From Straminergon stramineum (taxonomy: Eukaryota; Streptophyta; Bryopsida; Hypnales; Calliergonaceae), in assembly GCA_963920665.1 (NCBI GenBank), contig OY987270.1:16642019-16706018 (forward strand): a stretch of 64,000 nt of DNA, given 5' to 3'. The position numbers and the translations under genes are program-made. Shown here piece after piece: positions 1-12,297 of the stretch. How positions within the stretch are numbered: position 1 is the stretch's first letter; every line of letters starts with the position of its first letter. The notes under the pieces are model-generated. The model searched no databases. It was not told the DNA's origin and was given only the letters and a program-made list of their open reading frames with translations.

Positions 1-1800
1 AAATTATGTCGTTAATCTAAATATATTAGGTTATTTGGTATATTTCATACTCTATTTTAGAAATGGAAAAGGAATTCTCTTTCTAATTTTTGTCCAATTA
101 TAAATATAAATTTCTAACCACTAAGCCCATCTCGATCTTATCTTAAAATAAAATGTGAATCTAAAGGTATAAACTAAGGGAACCTGCATCCACAAATCTC
201 ATATTTTGAATTCACCGAAATATATTACAAATATATTACAAATATATCCATTTGCAACCTGCATCTCACAATATATATTTGAACTTTGAAAATTTGGTTC
301 GACGGAGAATTCTTTAATTGTGTTTCACAACTATAATTTCAACATCTAAATCACTTTAAGCGCTAATGACTCAATTACTTCAAGTAAATATAACACATAC
401 CCTTTTTAGGGATTGAAAACAACCAAGGACATCGCTTGAAGCGAACACATTAACACACGTATGCTTTAAGCAATTCTAAAAATAAATTCCCTTCAGAGAT
501 GTATAATATGCTTTGCTAAATTATTTTAAAGAATTTCAAATTCTTTCCTTTCCAAATCTCCAATCTTTATTTGACTTTGTATTCTCCTATCTTTAGCTTT
601 AAGCTTTCTCCATTTGCATCACCGTGATATCTTTGATCTCCTCTTTCTTCTAATTGTAATACAAATTCTAAATTATGCTTTCTAAGTTTACACAACTAAA
701 TACAATTTCTAATGGAAGAATTTAAATACACATTCAAACATTCAAACATGTGCTCATGTCTTTATTTGGAATACCATTTATTGAACATGCAATAATCATT
801 CAATCATTAGAATGTACATCACTCGTTTATAATTGTTCAATGATTTCTATTCACTAGAAATGTAAACTCATATTCTAACTCAATAAATCTCAATCACTAA
901 TTTTGTTTCAAACATACATGTCCATTTGTGATACAAAGATATCCCAATCCTTTAAATGAAAATAATTACCAATCATTGCTTTATCATTAAATTTCAAAAT
1001 TAAATCCAATCTCTGGATCACTCAATTCCAAACCAATGCCTGGTTTACAAATAATTTCCAATCACTAAAATTATCAAATATTAAGTCAATCACTAACTTA
1101 ATATTTTTCTCCTCTTAATACTTCAAATCTTGCTTTAAGCATTGACACAAAAATTCTCTTAAGAGATAAAGTATAAAGTATAAACATAATTTACTCAAAA
1201 TGTCATCAAATTCTCTCTTAAAGAGATTCTCCTTTATATAATGCTCTAGGCAAAGAATACTTACTCATCACTTAAGTGATTATTAAATTATTCAATTTAA
1301 TTGATTTGATATTTATAAAATACTCAAGGTAAATTATCATCAAAATTCAACTTCATGCTTAAGCAATAACCACTATCACTTAAGTGAATAAAATAACTAA
1401 GAATGACACTTATAAATTTTCTTAAAAAATAATACAACAACGAAAAGCATAAAAACACAACCCCATGTCCCAAATGCAATAACAAATTAAGGAGAGAAAA
1501 ATAATGAGAGAAGAGAAGACTACATATCACCATCCTTCCTCACATACCCCTTCCAATCTTTTAATAAAAAACTTGTCAAAATCCACAACCGCTCAAGCCA
1601 AAAAGTCATTTCACACTTTAACTCCAAATATCATCACATTCACACTTAATTTCACAAAACTTTAAACATCTAATCTGTTTCACACTTAAAAAAACAAAAT
1701 TTATCTAGAAAATAAAATTATCCTAATTACAAAATTTCTAAAATTTTTACCACATATTCTCAAATCAACATACTACAAGATCCTATGGTAACATGTGTCA
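1..1800. other. AT-rich intergenic sequence, no gene seen
   Basis: No open frame here looks like a conserved protein; the longest is 69 codons of low-complexity sequence on the minus strand. The sequence is AT-rich with scattered CTTTAAG/TTAAGC words. Its last few hundred bases run into the TTAA-type repeat end described at 1660-1886. Confidence 0.6.
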
Positions 1801-1886
1801 AATTGTTTTTTCAAAAAATTGCTACTTGTATTAAAAATGATAGTTTTGGAGCATTTTTGGTGAAGACAGTCATGAAACTTTAGGGG
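1660..1886 (-). mobile_element. Single end of a TTAA-flanked (piggyBac-like) repeat
   Basis: Read on the minus strand from 1886, the sequence begins CCCCTAAAGTTTCATG directly after a TTAA (1887-1890). It then follows the same order of words as the repeat at 3117-4041: CACCAAAAA, GCTCCAAAAC, ATCATTT, GGATCTTG, then GATTTGAGAA. Homology fades after about 200 bp and I could not find the other end upstream. It may be a truncated copy. The left boundary given is approximate. Confidence 0.5.
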
Positions 1887-2263
1887 TTAAGTGTTAAGTG
1901 GTTATAGGTTGTTTATAGGATGTCTAAAATTTCCACTTAAATCTCTATTACTACCATTTTGTAAGTATAAAATCATTTTGCCCTTGTCCTATTTTAGTCA
2001 TGTAGTCATTATAGTGATTTTTTTCAGAAAATAAGAAAATTTGAAGGATTTTTTTTACAATATTAAGGCCAAAAGTAGGAAGAGGAAATTAGGCAACCAA
2101 CCCAAATGGGTTTGATTGTCACCTTAGAGCATCACCACCCATTCCCTCCAAACACGGCTAGGAGAATGGGGTGGCTCAGGCCCTACTTCCCCTGGGCTTC
2201 TTTTGTGCCCTAGTGATCCCTGCCCTCAAGACATGCCAAAACAAGTCAATTTCAAAGCTTTAA

Positions 2264-4041
2264 CCCTAGAACATCTAGACTCATCTCTAGAATCGATGAT
2301 TTGAGAAAAAATCATTAGATGTTTTTCTGGGCCCCTCTAGGGTTGCATGTTCCCTTGGGTTCCCAGACCTTGGGATCTGCCCCGTAGCAACTGCCTAATG
2401 TGGTACAGCAATTGCCATGTCATTTTTTCATTTTTCAAATTAAAAAAAAATTCCATGTTTTTTTTTTCATTTTTTCATTTTCAAAAAATAAAAATAAAAA
2501 ATCTAACAACAACCATTCTCGAACTACTGGGGGAACATCGCTGGGAACAGGCTTGAAACGGCCCTCCAGACCCCCCCAAAAACATCTAATGCATTATAAA
2601 GTGCTATTTCGAGGCATATTTTGGAATTGACATAAGAACAAAAATTGTAGATTGTGAGTTGTAGATTCCATCTGTATGGTTAGATCCACCAATGCTATCA
2701 TCAATGTTTTTAAATAAATTTTGAAAGGGAAATTTCAAAATTCCTTCTTAATTCGATTACAAGCAAAATATTATCATTTTTTGAGTAAATTTTTTTGGAA
2801 TGGATTGGAAACGAGGTTCTCTTGACATGGTGATTTTCTGAAATTTTGGTGCTCTTAAAATCTATGACCTAATTTTGGCAAATCTAGTTTTGTAGTAAAA
2901 TCAATGTAGTTTGATCACTTGACATACTTGCACATTTGTAATTTTAGAAATATATGTACTCTAATAACACCAAATCCAACCATTGGATAGGACAACAACT
3001 TGATAATGTATCTCCACAAATTAGGATGACTTTCATCCAATCAATAATGAGAAGATACAACAATTTCAATCTATTCGTTGTTCACTTTTTGGATGTTGGA
3101 GCACTTGAGGATTAACCCCTAAATGTTTTCAACTATGTTTTCACCAAAAACGCTCCAAAACTGTCATTTCTAGAACAAGTACCAAATTTTTGGAAAAAAA
3201 CATTTTTGGAAACATGTAACCGTAAGATCTTGTACGAAACTTATTTGAGAAGATGTGGAAAAAATTTCAGAATTTTTCACCGTGTAGATTGTAAGATATT
3301 AGCGTTTGAATTAGCAAAAATCCTTTTTCTGGCCCTGTGAAAAAACGGGCAGCTGCACTTCACAAGGCCACATTTGTATGAAAAAAATTCCAAAATGGTG
3401 GTTACTCTTTGGATTCATTCTTCAAGGCAAGTTGGCTACATGCTTGAAAAAAATTCAAATCATTTGAAATTGTACAACATATAGAAAAAAGAAAGTAAGT
3501 ACAAAGAAGTAGAGAATGATTCAAAATACTAAATTGTGAAGAATTTTGTTATGGAATTGAAAAATTCCAATCCCAATGGTTGTAATGTTTTACTAAAAAA
3601 TCCACACCCTATGATTTTATTTTTTTCAAAAAATATTGAAAATTGAGTGAAATAAAGGACTTCAAAGTTTATTTTAGAGTAGAGAATCCGGAACTGCCCG
3701 CAAACTAAAACGCCTCATAACTTTCATCTCATAAATCAAAATGGAATGATTCAAATCTTTCCATGTACATATAAATCTAGAAAACCAATTTCAAATTTTT
3801 ATTTCTTAAAAAGGTATTTTTTAAAGAATTTTTTGGGCTGCCCGAAGAGCAATGAAAATTACATATCATGCAATAACTTTTTAACCATGAAGTCAAAATT
3901 TATGAAAATTGTTGGGCCTTAAAGATACTCCTCGGGCACATGTTGTGTGAAAATTTCAAAGAAAAATAAGAAAAACTCCATTCATAGTGAGCTGCCCAAA
4001 ATCGCTATGTTGCCAAAAAATGCAGTTTGGGCGTTTAGGGG
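2264..4041 (+). mobile_element. TTAA-flanked piggyBac-like insertion (composite)
   Basis: The insertion is bounded by TTAA at 2260-2263 and 4042-4045. It starts CCCTAGAACATC and ends CGTTTAGGGG. The related element at 18184-18978 has a single TTAA (18842-18845, inverted) at the homologous position, so the TTAA was duplicated on insertion. TTAA duplication with CCC..GGG ends is the piggyBac signature. Residues 2264 to about 3112 resemble the first 500 bp of the copy at 7911-9373. From an internal TTAA near 3113 a second unit begins CCCCTAAATG and runs to the end, so this may be two elements inserted side by side. It also carries a nested MITE (2313-2591). No transposase reading frame is visible. 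Confidence 0.7.
2313..2591 (+). mobile_element. MITE of the CATTAGAKG family, copy nested in the TTAA element
   Basis: The ends are inverted copies of CATTAGATGTTTTT. The interior has the layout of the copy at 26146-26463: a gene-like GC-rich flank with GTTCCC words, an A/T homopolymer middle, then CTACTGGGGGAACA and GGGAACAGGC. The homologous site in the repeat at 7911-9373 reads straight through from GAGAAAAATCAT, so this is an insertion. The duplication length is not clear. Confidence 0.55.
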
Positions 4042-4322
4042 TTAATGACCTCGCTGACCATGGAACCAATCAACATGCCAAGTGTTAAAAAAAATGAAAG
4101 ATATGATGTGTTGTGGCCCATGAATCAAGAAACTAACAAGATCAAGCAACAAAATAACAAACATGGTGGGGACGGTGTCCTCCTGTTTGCCAAGAGATTC
4201 TTAGAGTGACCAGGCTCTTTTGTCCGTCCATGGCCAGGTCCAGTATGGGACATGTGTTGGAGGCCGGCCACACACTGGACCGGGCCGGCCAGATTTGGCG
4301 TCCATGGGTGGTGATGCTCTTA

Positions 4323-6454
4323 AAAGGCGAGACCTTCACCGTCACATGGACACGCGGCCAAGTTCTCAAAACTGGCTTCGTTCTGCTGTCTCCCGGTGGA
4401 GATGCTCTTAGGATGCTCTTACTGAAAGGCGCACTGTCTACTTGAATGAACGCGAGTACTACTATTTATGAAACTTGATATGCAGGTTAGATATATTAAT
4501 GGGGAACTATTGCGGCGCTGTTCGTAATGTTCTGACACTTAATTGACACGTACCGCAATTGAATTGAAGTACTGAACCAGCAGTCAATTCCCACACTTTG
4601 TACTGAGAATGTGCTCTTCACAATGAAGACTGGCATTGTGATATTATTGATGGAAGAGCTCCAGGCCTCAGTCCATCATGCAATTTATCTGCTCTTGGAA
4701 CACTGAAAACAAAACAAAAAATTGCTTAACTTAGAGTTTGAATGCAAACGACGATAACTTAAGCTTTCTTTCCTTGCCAGACTCACTCCACCATCCTCTC
4801 ACACTTGGGAATTGGGGACCTGGAAATTCTTTCAGAAACGAAGTCTGTGCGAGTAAAAAAATCTTGAAGGCTTCCTTGCATGCACTGACACAGACAGAAC
4901 TCATCCAAATTACCTTCACTGCAGACTGGATCCCACTGTGGCCACTGCTGTCGTGTCTCGAGATTTGAAGCAGCATTTGTGTCGAGGAGAATCAAGCAGG
5001 TTTTGGAATTCTTAAGTTAATTGAAATGGATAGCAATGACAAAGCAACACCGACTTGAAACTGACAATCTATGAAAACTGACACTGCAGAGTAGATAATA
5101 TGAAAGTGAAGCCTCATTCTGCAAAGCCCTGGTTCTGAGAAATACCATGTCGAGGCACTAGGGTGGCAAGGGGTGTTATTTCTCATCAGGAGCCTCTACT
5201 TTCATATCATCAGATGTTTCCTAAATGTTGGATGGTTGAATTGTGGTCGACTATGCTCAATCAAGGGTTTGCAAGGAGGGCTTCATAATGCAAAAGCAAC
5301 CCCATTTGGAAAAGAACATGGATTTCTTCACCCAAGACTGTCATTTGTCTAGAGATGGGCTCCATTGAGGTTAATGCCAATATCATTCATTTAGCAACAT
5401 CATAGTTACAACAATACAAAGTGTTCGTTTGGGGCATATTTCCATGATATCCTTAGAAGATACAAGAGTCATTTGGGGCTTTGTTGTAACATTATACTAC
5501 TATTCTACAGACTAGGGAGCCCTTGTTGCCAACAACAATGCATTTATAGATACAATTGGTTGGACTTATTTAATTGCAAGTGGCATAAGCATGACTTCAA
5601 TAAATGTCTATGGTCCCTGCTCTTCACACGGAATTGGAGTTATCATTCATAGGAACACAAAATCTTCCCACTTGGAATGGCATAAGAAACTTATCCATAC
5701 TCATAGTGATAAATTTTTTTGGATCTCGACTGACTTAAGCTCAAGTGTAGACAGTCATGTTCAAAGTAGTGTAAACATCTCCCCAATGTCACTACTACAT
5801 ATATTCAAATGCTGTAAGTGATGCACATTGTACATATTCTCCAACTTACACAGCAAGTGGAAACATAATGAAAGCGAACTCACAATGAAAATGACGAAAG
5901 CCGTAAACCACCGTGATCATATTTACATATATGGCCGAATTTGGTTTACAACCCACTGCAGAGGACCATCAAAATACCAGAGATCATGCTTCATCCTCCT
6001 CAGAACTGTCATACACTACGCTCAACAAAACTGAAGCTCAGGGAGGTTTCCACTCGAACAAACTACTGTTGCAAAGAAACTCCAGTACTCTACAGCAACT
6101 CCAAAACGTTGACTCTGAATATAGAAGAGCCAGGAATTTCCACCTCGATCAAAATCTGATGTTTCATTCCAGTATATAGCCTTTCCTACAATTTCAACAC
6201 TGTACTCATTAATGATGACTGCACATGACTTCCAAAAAGAGGTGGATTAAGCATAAGAAATTATCAAGCACTTTCCATACCTTTCACTAATATGATCATC
6301 AAAATCACTAGGAAAATATTGAAGGTAATAGTCAAACCAACTCCAAATATTCAAGGATATATCCACCCACAAACAAACTCAAAACGTCCAAGAGTCCTAA
6401 AATCAAGTGCAGTACCTCAGTTTCTTCCACCCCAAGCATGAGAGCTTCCTCACT
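4323..6454. other. Intergenic stretch downstream of the membrane-protein gene
   Basis: The first 120 bp are GC-rich and carry three further GATGCTCTTA words resembling right ends of the PIF/Harbinger-like family, with no matching left ends. The remainder has near-genic base composition and may include 3' untranslated sequence of the gene at 6455-6811. I could not assign a protein: open frames of 60-90 codons occur on both strands, none with a recognisable domain. Confidence 0.4.
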
Positions 6455-6811
6455 TCACCTCCAGGGAATCATGACCAACGCAAAAGCAAGGAAAATAAAG
6501 AGCCCCACGCCACTGCCATCACTCTGGTGCTCTGTATTGGAGGCGCCCTTCCAGTCGCGGTTGCGAGGAGGGTAGCGTACTGTGGTTGGAGCTGGCACAG
6601 GGTTCATCCAATTGCACACTGTTGAAATCAAAGAGATGCCCAGGATGATCAACAAAGGCCACAGATACACGGCGCCTTTGAGCTCCTGGAGAGCGATGAG
6701 CACTGCGGAGATGTAGCTCTTGAGCCAGGGCAGAAAGGCCATGCCCACCATGGCGGATAGCAGGAACAAAGGCACTGTGGGAGATGGCTCGTTACGACTC
6801 TTGGGTGCCAT
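6455..6811 (-). CDS. Small uncharacterised three-helix membrane protein
   Basis: This is a single-exon frame of 118 aa starting MAPKSRNEPSP. The ATG at 6811 sits in a strong plant context (ACCATGG); extending to 6823 would need a GTG start. Three hydrophobic stretches are visible: about residues 13-36 (TVPLFLLSAMVGMAFL...), 44-66 (GAVYLWPLLIILGISLISTV) and 102-117 (GVGLFIFLAFALVMIP). The loop between the second and third is polar and basic (RYPPRNRDWKG). The short basic N-terminus and lack of a cleavable signal suggest an integral membrane protein of the endomembrane system or an organelle. I do not recognise the family. The length, clean frame and codon usage unlike the AT-rich surroundings support a real gene. 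No function is inferred. Confidence 0.65.
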   Translation of the reverse strand: MAPKSRNEPSPTVPLFLLSAMVGMAFLPWLKSYISAVLIALQELKGAVYLWPLLIILGISLISTVCNWMNPVPAPTTVRYPPRNRDWKGASNTEHQSDGSGVGLFIFLAFALVMIPWR

Positions 6812-7906
6812 GGTAACCTCCACTTTTGTTCACTGCAACAAACACTTGGCATCCACTGATTTAATGACTCAATTGATGGTAACACTATTCATTTAGAATT
6901 TGGTGAGTTAATGGCAACACTATGCACACTCTTACACTTCAATGCTGGGTCTACGTAGACCGTTCACCTTGATTTCGAAACACCCAATTACCAGACAGAA
7001 GTATGAGGAAATGGAAGGCCTACAGGAATTGCTAAGAGCTTGTTCAAATCTTGCGGTAATGCTGCAGCAATAGACATATTTATTACATAGTAACATTACG
7101 CACACTCCTATACTTCAATGATAAGTAGAGAACTGACTCACCTTTCTTTCAAAACCAGTAGCTGTAAGTAGACCAAAGAGTGTATTGAGTGAGCAAAAGG
7201 AATGACAGACTGAAGTACCACCACTCTCGCACAAATCGCTGCAGAAAAACTCCAATGCACCGAAGATAAATGCACCTCACCTATGTAGAATCTAATGACT
7301 TGGACGACAGCACTAATTGATTAATCACAGATAGGCCGTTTGCCTTTTAGTCACCCCAGAGCGAGCAGACTGCGAGGAAATGCCTGAGATCGACCGCCGA
7401 AGACTGAATATTAAAGTGCTAAGAGAGTTCTCTGATTTGGTAAGTGGAAGCTACAATGTACCAAAGGTAATGCAAGAACAAGGCAACAAGGAGGACAGAA
7501 GCAGAAGCGATCATCAAGGAGCTGAAAACAGAAATTGCATTGCAACCCCGACACATGTTGCTCAGCTCTACTAACTTAAGCTATGTACGTGATAAGAAAG
7601 AGAGGGAGTGAGCTCCGGGAATTGAAGCGGGCTGCAATGGAACGTGTGTGCAAGTGTACGATGAGTGGACTGAAACGAGTGTGAGGAGTGTTGATGAATT
7701 GGAACGAGGGAGGGGGATGGTGGCCTTGGGAATGGTGTTGGATGGTTTTCAGCCGACGGGTGTCAGTGTTACAGATTGCGAGTTTCATAAATGGAGCTCA
7801 TGTTGGTTGGAACCATTGCTGAAAAGTGAAAACTCATTTAAGCACTCTTATCTTTGCATTGAAATTCAGTTTCATTTGTGTCAAAAAAAACAAAAACCCA
7901 CCTCAT
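6812..7906. other. Upstream region of the membrane-protein gene
   Basis: The composition is more balanced than in the repeat-filled flanks, with no recognisable coding exon. It probably contains the promoter and 5' leader of the minus-strand gene. Open frames at 7380-7574 (+) and 7576-7788 (-) show no domain, and I do not call them. Confidence 0.4.
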
Positions 7907-7910
7907 TTAA

Positions 7911-9373
7911 CCCCTAAACGTCCAGAATCATCTCCAGAATTGCCGATTTGAGAAAAATCATGATACAGTTCAATTTGGAAGCATATTTTGGAATTGATAT
8001 ACAAGTAAAAGTTGTAGATTTTGATTTGCAGATTCTATCTACATAGTTAGATTCACCAATGCAATTACCAATCTTTTTTTATAAATTTTGAAAGATAAAT
8101 TTCAAAATTCCTCCAAAATTTGATTACAAGCAAAATATTATCATTTTTTGAGTAAATTTTGTTGGAATGGATTTAGCAAATCTAGTTTTGAACTAAAGTC
8201 AATGCAATTTGACCACTTGACATCCTTGCACATTTGTAATTTTAGAAAAATATGTACTCTAGTAACACCAAAGTCAACGTTAGATAGGATAACAACTTGA
8301 TAAATTATCTCCACAAATTAGAATAACTTTCATCCAAGCACCTAGGAGGATGAAACTTGAGTTTCAATCTATTCGTTGTCCAAAAAATGGAGGTTGGAGC
8401 ACTCAAGGATTAACCCTACATTTACGGACATATTGTATCCACACCCACCTAGTGGTCAGGTCTAGGAAAACTATTTCTAAGAATAACTTATATGTTGAAA
8501 CTTTCTTTCTTCTAAAATTTAAGTTTTTTGTATGGAATCCTTTCTTTATTTTTAAAGAATTTGCTTAATTAAGTTTCATAACTTTAGTTGTGTATGAAGT
8601 AGGGAAATGTTGACTATGAGCACCACATATAGTACTCATAAATAAGTCAAGTGACTTAGCCTATATTGTAGATACCAAAACATTGGAAAATTATTTCTTC
8701 ACAATTTAAATCTTTTGCGGGGAATTATTTTTCTTAAAGAATTTATTGAATTACATTTTGTAACTATAGTTAAATATTCGGTAGGTAGTCTTGACAATGA
8801 GCACTGAGTATGATACCTATGAATAAGTTAAGTGATTTGGCCCATAGATGCTAGAATTATTGGAAAATCATTTCTTCAAAATTTAAATCTTTTGTATGGA
8901 AATCTTTTTTCTTTTCAATTTTTTGTTGAATCACATTCAATAACATTAATTAAATACTTAGTAGGGAGTGTTATCATAAGCATTGAGTACCATACCTATG
9001 AATAAGTCAAGTGATTTGGGCTATAGATGCTAGAATTATTGGAAAATCATTTTCTTCAAAATTTAAATCTTTTGTATAGAAACCTTTTTTATTTTTAAAT
9101 GTTTATTGAATCACATTTAGTAACTTTAGTTAAGTATTTGGTAGGGAATGTCAACCATGAGAATTAAGTACAGTGAACAAGTCAAGTGACTAAGTTTGGT
9201 CATCGTCCCTTCATCATTAACTTTTTCAATTTTGACATACTTATAAGTTAAACTATTCTATAGCCCCTATTGCTTTTCAACCATTTATTCTTATCAAACA
9301 CTAATGATTAAATTCGAATGATTTTCCTTTGGGGTGCCATTGCATTTCAATGGAATTTGTTCATGTTTAGGGG
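7911..9373 (+). mobile_element. TTAA-flanked piggyBac-like element with internal satellite
   Basis: The element is flanked by TTAA at 7907-7910 and 9374-9377. It begins CCCCTAAACGTCC and ends ATGTTTAGGGG; read inward, the right end is CCCCTAAACATG, so 9-10 bp of the ends are inverted repeats. Its first ~500 bp match 2264-3112, with shared words such as GGCATATTTTGGAATTGA and AAGCAAAATATTATC. The second half is a ~180-bp tandem array (about 8450-9195). The unit is non-coding. The two TTAA sites could also belong to separate events, since no empty site is available for this copy. Confidence 0.55.
8450..9195 (+). repeat. ~180-bp tandem repeat, about four units
   Basis: The phrase TTTCTTCxAAATTTAAxTCTTTT recurs at about 8506, 8694, 8874 and 9054, that is with spacings of about 180-190 bp. 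Each unit also contains TAGGGA(A/G)TGT, GAGCA(C/T)TGAGTA and GAATAAGTCAAGTGA. The units are diverged but clearly in the same order. The array lies inside the TTAA element at 7911-9373. Confidence 0.65.
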
Positions 9374-9377
9374 TTAA

Positions 9378-12297
9378 GGACCAACATGTTGTCTAAATTT
9401 CCAAAATTGTAAAGATAAATTATAAATTGCAAATTGGAGGCATAATTTAACAATGACTATTAAATAGTTGTTGTTAAATATAATCCATTGGTCATATCCA
9501 CATGGTTAGATCTAATGCTATACTATACTAATCAATATTTGTCAATCAATTTTTGAAATCAAAAATTGAATATCCCTTCTAAAATTGTTGATTCAATATT
9601 TATAATATTTACAAAAAAAATCTTGTATATATTAGAAATAATAAGTTCAAATTATGGTGGTTTTGTAAGGCTTATAAATCATTTATTAATTTAAGTTGTT
9701 TTTGAAGGATGTTTTTATAAATTGGAAAGTACTAAATTGCCAAAATAGTTTTAGGGGTGTTTGTATACTAAGGTATACAAGTTTTTTTTGTCAGAATGCA
9801 TTAAAATGCAATGTTTTGAGAAATTCAAAAAAGACTCATGACAAATGCATATCAAAAATGTGGTGGAGGATAATTTTTGGAGGAGAAAGAATACCTAGGC
9901 TAATTGACTACTACAAAAAAGAAATTTAAAAATCCTTCAAGTGCTTGAAATTGAGAATTCACACTCAAAGAGTGCTTTGTCATGATCCATTGTATACACT
10001 AAATTTAGAGATTGCATTGAAAACTATTGTGATCATTTTCTATTTTATTAATATTTTTTTTTACAATTAAAATGGATATAATTTTCAAATGTATACTATT
10101 GTAGGATTTTTTGGATTTTTACATTCAAATTTAAAAGTCAAAACCTTAGGCTCAATATTTAGGGTTTCAAAAAGCATGATTTAAAATTAAATCTTTTTTT
10201 ATACGGAGTACAAATTATGAGGGTGTATTTGCTTTGAATTTTTTCTTGAACTTCAAGGTCATGAATTATCTATGGAAAAGAGGTTGTATATGTTTATATC
10301 AATGATTTTTTAAGGCAATTTAATGCCTAATTGCCTCAAAAAAATAGGCAGCTTCAAGCCTATAGAAAAAGGGGGTAAATGTGTTAAAAATACCACACTG
10401 TCATCATAGCCTTGCACATAGTTGCCACAAAGTTTTCAAAACCTCATTTTATCTATCACATAGAGCCAACACATACAAACATTGCATACAAAAATTACAT
10501 ATTCAAAATTACATATTCAAAATTACATATTCAAAATTGCATACTCATAATTGGCCTCGTTTCAATCCAAATCCCCAAATGAAGGAGCCAAAAAATGTAG
10601 AACCTTCTTGAAAGAAAGGCTATACAACCACTTGTCTAAACACCAAAAAAACCATTAGTTTATATAGATTTTAGTACAAACAACATAATTTTGATGCAAA
10701 ACTAGTGCAAATCAAGTATATTATACACTTGGAATACTTGATGGGACCTTGTGTATTGTAGTGTGCAATTATCCTGAGACATTTTAATAAATTTGAATAG
10801 TCATCAATCCATTTTTCAACTTTGTTTAATTAATCATGAATAAGATAAGACCTTGCATATTAAAATATTTTTTGTATTTCATTAATAATCCTTCATATAT
10901 CAAAGGTGGGCTTCTTTCTTGGTCTATTGTGTTTGTGATCAACAAATGTCTTTACTCTCTAAAGGGCCTAGAATTTTTTTAATTTTAATTTAAAACTTTG
11001 ATTGGATCAACTGCACGATTCATTTGCATTTATTTGGATACTATTTCAGGTCTTATTTTTATTTTTATTTCTTTATATCTTATATACGAGATGAACACTC
11101 AATGACTTTCAAGCCAATGATTGGTACATATTAAGTTTGTTTTAAGTTATTTTTATTTTCTGAAAACAAATGGAATTTTATTGCAAAACAAAAAACAACT
11201 TAACCAAGAACTCAAGGTCACTGGACACACATGAAGATAGATTGATGGAGTGTTTATACTTCTAATTCATTAGTAAGTGAAAAAAGAACAAGATCAACAT
11301 ATTTTAGCAAGCAAATACTTCAACCTACGTGTGAACAAACAAACTTTTATAGTGAGATTTAAAGACATGAAAGTATCTTTTAGGGGTCTACAAAAATGCC
11401 ATTTCAAATAATATTCTATTGCATTTGACACTACTAGACAATCAATATGACCATGATACAAGGCTATATTAGACAAAATTAAGTCTAAAAATACTTCTAT
11501 GGCATCACACACACCACTACAAGGCATGCCTATGACAGCTCAGTGAGCAAGAGGGACCTTAGGGGTGACTTTTGAAATCTAGCAAATGACTAGATGAGTA
11601 GAAATGAAGAATTCTAAGTAGATAGATTTGAAGAGGTGTAGTTGGGACAAAAAAGTAAGTGTGCCACACATGCTTGAAAAGTTGGTGAGAAAATGCATGT
11701 GTTGGCCCAAAGAACGTGTAAGATAAACCAGCTTATGATAGGCAAACTGACTAATGTAGTCATCTAGAAAATCACCCATTAGAGTCTTATACAAATCCAT
11801 GGCAGATTTTTTTTGATAAATGAGATTAGGACTACATTAGGCTGATTTGTGGCTATAATCTTGTCTTGGGAGATGGTCATGGAGTTATTAGTAACTGTCA
11901 TAGGGCACTTACACCATTCAAGCGTAAAGTGGTCATAAAAAGTTAGTTTTTTATTCTTTCATATCATGGCCATGTTAGGAAATGTTGTGACTGCTTTAGA
12001 TGGTAAGATGACCATTATGGAAACTCTTTTTGCTAATTTGGGGTAGTCTGTAACTCTGTAACTTTGGTGACTCTGTTGGGCCAATTGGGCTGTAAACTTC
12101 AAAAATTCATAAAATTTTTTTATTTTGTCGAAAAAATAAATTTTCAATTGCTTCCTTCAATTCTCACATATGTCTATGTATGAAAAAAAATCTGAATCAT
12201 TTTGCTAATGGCAACAATTCAGACCACTTATGATAGGCAATTCTACCTATCATAGGCAAGTTTACCTTATAAAAATATAATACAAGAGAGCTAAAAG
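9378..12297. other. AT-rich intergenic sequence, no gene seen
   Basis: Low-complexity AT-rich DNA with a short 14-bp tandem array at 10491-10546. No open frame resembles a known protein. Confidence 0.6.
10491..10546 (+). repeat. 14-bp tandem repeat, four copies
   Basis: The unit AAAATTACATATTC occurs three times perfectly and a fourth time as AAAATTGCATACTC, with no spacer. It is a simple minisatellite with no associated gene. Confidence 0.85.

Larger units (their letters stand above)
2127..4319. mobile_element. PIF/Harbinger-like non-autonomous element carrying a nested insertion
   Basis: Terminal inverted repeats read GAGCATCACCACCCAT at both ends, flanked by a 3-bp TTA duplication (2124-2126 and 4320-4322). 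The element matches 18184-18978 in inverted orientation along both arms, including AAACAAGTCAATTTCAAAGC and CCAATCAACATGCCAA. The 1778 bp at 2264-4041 are absent from that second copy and are a later insertion, so the element was originally about 0.4 kb. The TTA/TAA duplication places it in PIF/Harbinger. No transposase is encoded. Confidence 0.75.
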
